Shown piece after piece: positions 5,088-5,806 of a stretch of 5,806 nucleotides of DNA. Made by a program: the position numbers and the translations under genes. The stretch lies in the NCBI GenBank assembly GCA_016764955.1, contig JAESQZ010000084.1:1-5806 (forward strand). The letters are read 5' to 3'. This DNA is from Deltaproteobacteria bacterium. Lineage in GTDB: Bacteria > Myxococcota > UBA727 > JABDBI01. Below the pieces are notes generated by a model. That model was given only the letters and a program-made list of their open reading frames with translations. It ran no database searches and had not been told where the DNA came from. How positions within the stretch are numbered: the stretch's first letter is position 1; each line of letters starts with the position of its first letter.

Positions 5088-5327
5088 ATGCAAGCCTCTA
5101 TAGTTGAGCTGCGTTACCACATGAAAGATGTACTTAAAGCCTTGGAAAGAAATGAGACTGTTCAAGTGCTTTACCGTGGAAAAGTAAAAGCCACCTTAGT
5201 ACCCGAACAACCCCTCAAAAAAATGGGTCACGTGAGCGAGCACCCTTTTTTTGGGATGGATTCAGAAGAATATTCCGTTGAAGATACCCTAGAGCAATTA
5301 AGAGGAGGGCGTTTTAATGCTATTTGA
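5088..5327 (+). CDS. Phd/YefM-type antitoxin of a type II toxin-antitoxin pair
   Basis: This 79-residue protein has a Phd/YefM-like N-terminal half: IVELRYHMKDVLKALERNE at 5-23, then VQVLYRGKVKATLVP at 25-39. That half normally dimerises and binds the operator. The C-terminal half is acidic with a final helix, SVEDTLEQLRGG (63-74), of the kind that wraps and blocks the toxin. ATG 5088 is chosen because AAGGAG (5073-5078) lies 9 nt upstream and the N-terminus matches relatives. The TTG at 5058 would fall inside the promoter/operator. The stop overlaps the toxin start by 11 bp, the usual coupled arrangement. The antitoxin looks intact although its toxin is truncated, so it may be a relic, a regulator, or protection against related toxins elsewhere. 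Confidence 0.87.
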   Translation: MQASIVELRYHMKDVLKALERNETVQVLYRGKVKATLVPEQPLKKMGHVSEHPFFGMDSEEYSVEDTLEQLRGGRFNAI

Positions 5328-5556
5328 TACTGATATATTGATTTGGGTTCAACGCGGTCATCAAAAAGCATCAAAATTAATTGACGACAATGTAAAACGC
5401 GCAATTTCGGCTCAAACTTACATGGAACTCTTGCAAGGTGCTCACTCAAAAAAACAACACGTGCTGATACGTGATTTTTTAAAGGAGTTTAACTTTGAAC
5501 AGTATCCCGAGCGCAATCTCGCATGCTTTAGCGGCGAGTTAGCGAGTTCTTCTTAG
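5317..5556 (+). pseudogene. PIN-domain (VapC-like) toxin, C-terminally truncated
   Basis: The 79 residues begin with MLFDTDILIWVQRG, carrying the first PIN acidic residue (Asp4, Asp6 region), then ISAQTYMELLQGAHSKKQ (30-47) with the second acidic residue Glu37. VapC-type toxins are about 120-135 aa and need further Asp residues in an ADALIAATA-type segment; here the similarity stops near residue 65 (FEQYPERN) and a short unrelated tail ends at TAG 5554-5556. No continuation of the family is visible downstream in any frame, so this looks like truncation by insertion or deletion rather than a single point mutation. Intact PIN toxins are Mg-dependent RNases, and this product should be inactive. 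It has a strong AGGAGG (5303-5308) 8 nt before ATG and overlaps the antitoxin by 11 bp. Confidence 0.78.
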
Positions 5557-5649
5557 TTATTCGCTTAAACTGAGAAAGTGCCTTATCAGAAGGTGGTTTT
5601 TGCTGATTAAAAACGTCCTGTTCTCCATTCAAAATCGTTACTTAAAGGC

Positions 5650-5679
5650 TTGACATTCATCTTGGGTATTATCTAGGAT
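5650..5679 (+). promoter_or_regulatory. Candidate promoter upstream of the TnpB-like gene
   Basis: A perfect TTGACA (5650-5655) is followed after 18 bp by TAGGAT (5674-5679, 4/6 match). A small perfect stem-loop, GATTTT/AAAATC with a GGAA loop (5680-5695), lies just after it and could cover the weak GGA ribosome site. The 5557-5649 stretch between the toxin stop and this promoter shows no gene; it probably holds the left end of the mobile element, but no terminus can be fixed. Confidence 0.35.
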
Positions 5680-5702
5680 GATTTTGGAAAAAATCAAGAC
5701 AA

Positions 5703-5806
5703 ATGTCGCTAACTGGTGTCCAATTTTATGCAATCCCACAGCCTGCGCAAAAGCAGACGCTTAGTCGATGGATGGGTTGTAATAGATTTATTTGGAATGC
5801 CAAATG
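5703..5806 (+). CDS. tnpB: IS605 OrfB / TnpB-like protein, N-terminal fragment (3' end outside window)
   Basis: The open frame from ATG 5703 runs off the window after 34 complete codons; the in-frame TGA at 5679-5681 limits the start. The peptide contains GVQFYAIPQPAQKQTLSRW and then MGCNRFIWNAK. This matches the N-terminal helix-turn-helix region of IS200/IS605-family OrfB (TnpB), in which a P-x-x-x-Q-x-x-x-L pattern is followed by an (A/C)-R-F-x-(W/Y)-N motif. TnpB proteins are RNA-guided nucleases related to the ancestors of Cas12 and use a guide RNA from the element's 3' end, which would lie outside this window. No TnpA is visible upstream. The short length limits certainty, and whether the gene is intact is unknown. 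Confidence 0.65.
   Translation, partial: MSLTGVQFYAIPQPAQKQTLSRWMGCNRFIWNAK

Noticed and set aside
5228..5449. Minus-strand frame opposite the antitoxin and toxin
   Set aside because: Shadow of two recognised coding frames.
5528..5646. Reverse-strand open frame of about 38 codons ending in a basic tail
   Set aside because: Short, no ATG, no recognisable family; an open run of this length is easily chance.

Overview
The window looks like a compact chromosomal segment of a moderately low-GC proteobacterium, most likely a gammaproteobacterium. This rests on gene families, on tight gene overlaps, and on dispersed palindromes of the GTCA...TGAC type, which are widespread in proteobacteria. The species cannot be named from the sequence alone. 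Two mobility-related signals stand out: small palindromic elements embedded in genes, and a TnpB-type transposase at the right edge.

Left part (1-680, + strand): the last 47 codons of a D-alanine--D-alanine ligase overlap the start of a flavin-reductase-like FMN-binding protein. That gene converges on the next operon, and the two are separated only by a palindrome (613-678) that is probably a bidirectional terminator. The palindrome also encodes the last eight residues of pabC.

Central part (652-3825, - strand): four overlapping genes are read in the order glpX (class II fructose-1,6-bisphosphatase), an RsmB/NOP-type RNA m5C methyltransferase, pabA (glutamine amidotransferase for p-aminobenzoate) and pabC (aminodeoxychorismate lyase). 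The joins overlap by 8 to 11 bp and mostly lack Shine-Dalgarno sequences, so translation is probably coupled. PabA and PabC belong to the PABA/folate branch, but PabB is not in the window. Two closely related palindromes of 76 and 77 bp lie inside the methyltransferase gene and pabC without breaking either frame. Each adds about 25 residues of repeat-derived peptide. This resembles Rickettsia palindromic elements in protein genes and REPIN-like double hairpins, and is the most interesting feature of the window.

Right part (3815-5806, + strand): a cytosolic thioredoxin-like protein is divergent from glpX with only 25 bp between the two ATGs, and its promoter predicts a leaderless mRNA. An intergenic stretch with a possible reverse-strand gene remnant follows, then a small secreted Met/His-rich protein of unknown family. 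Next is a toxin-antitoxin locus with an intact Phd/YefM-type antitoxin, a dyad operator and a C-terminally truncated PIN-domain toxin. The first 34 codons of an IS605 OrfB/TnpB-like protein run off the right edge. Decay of the toxin beside the transposase suggests a locus remodelled by insertion or deletion.
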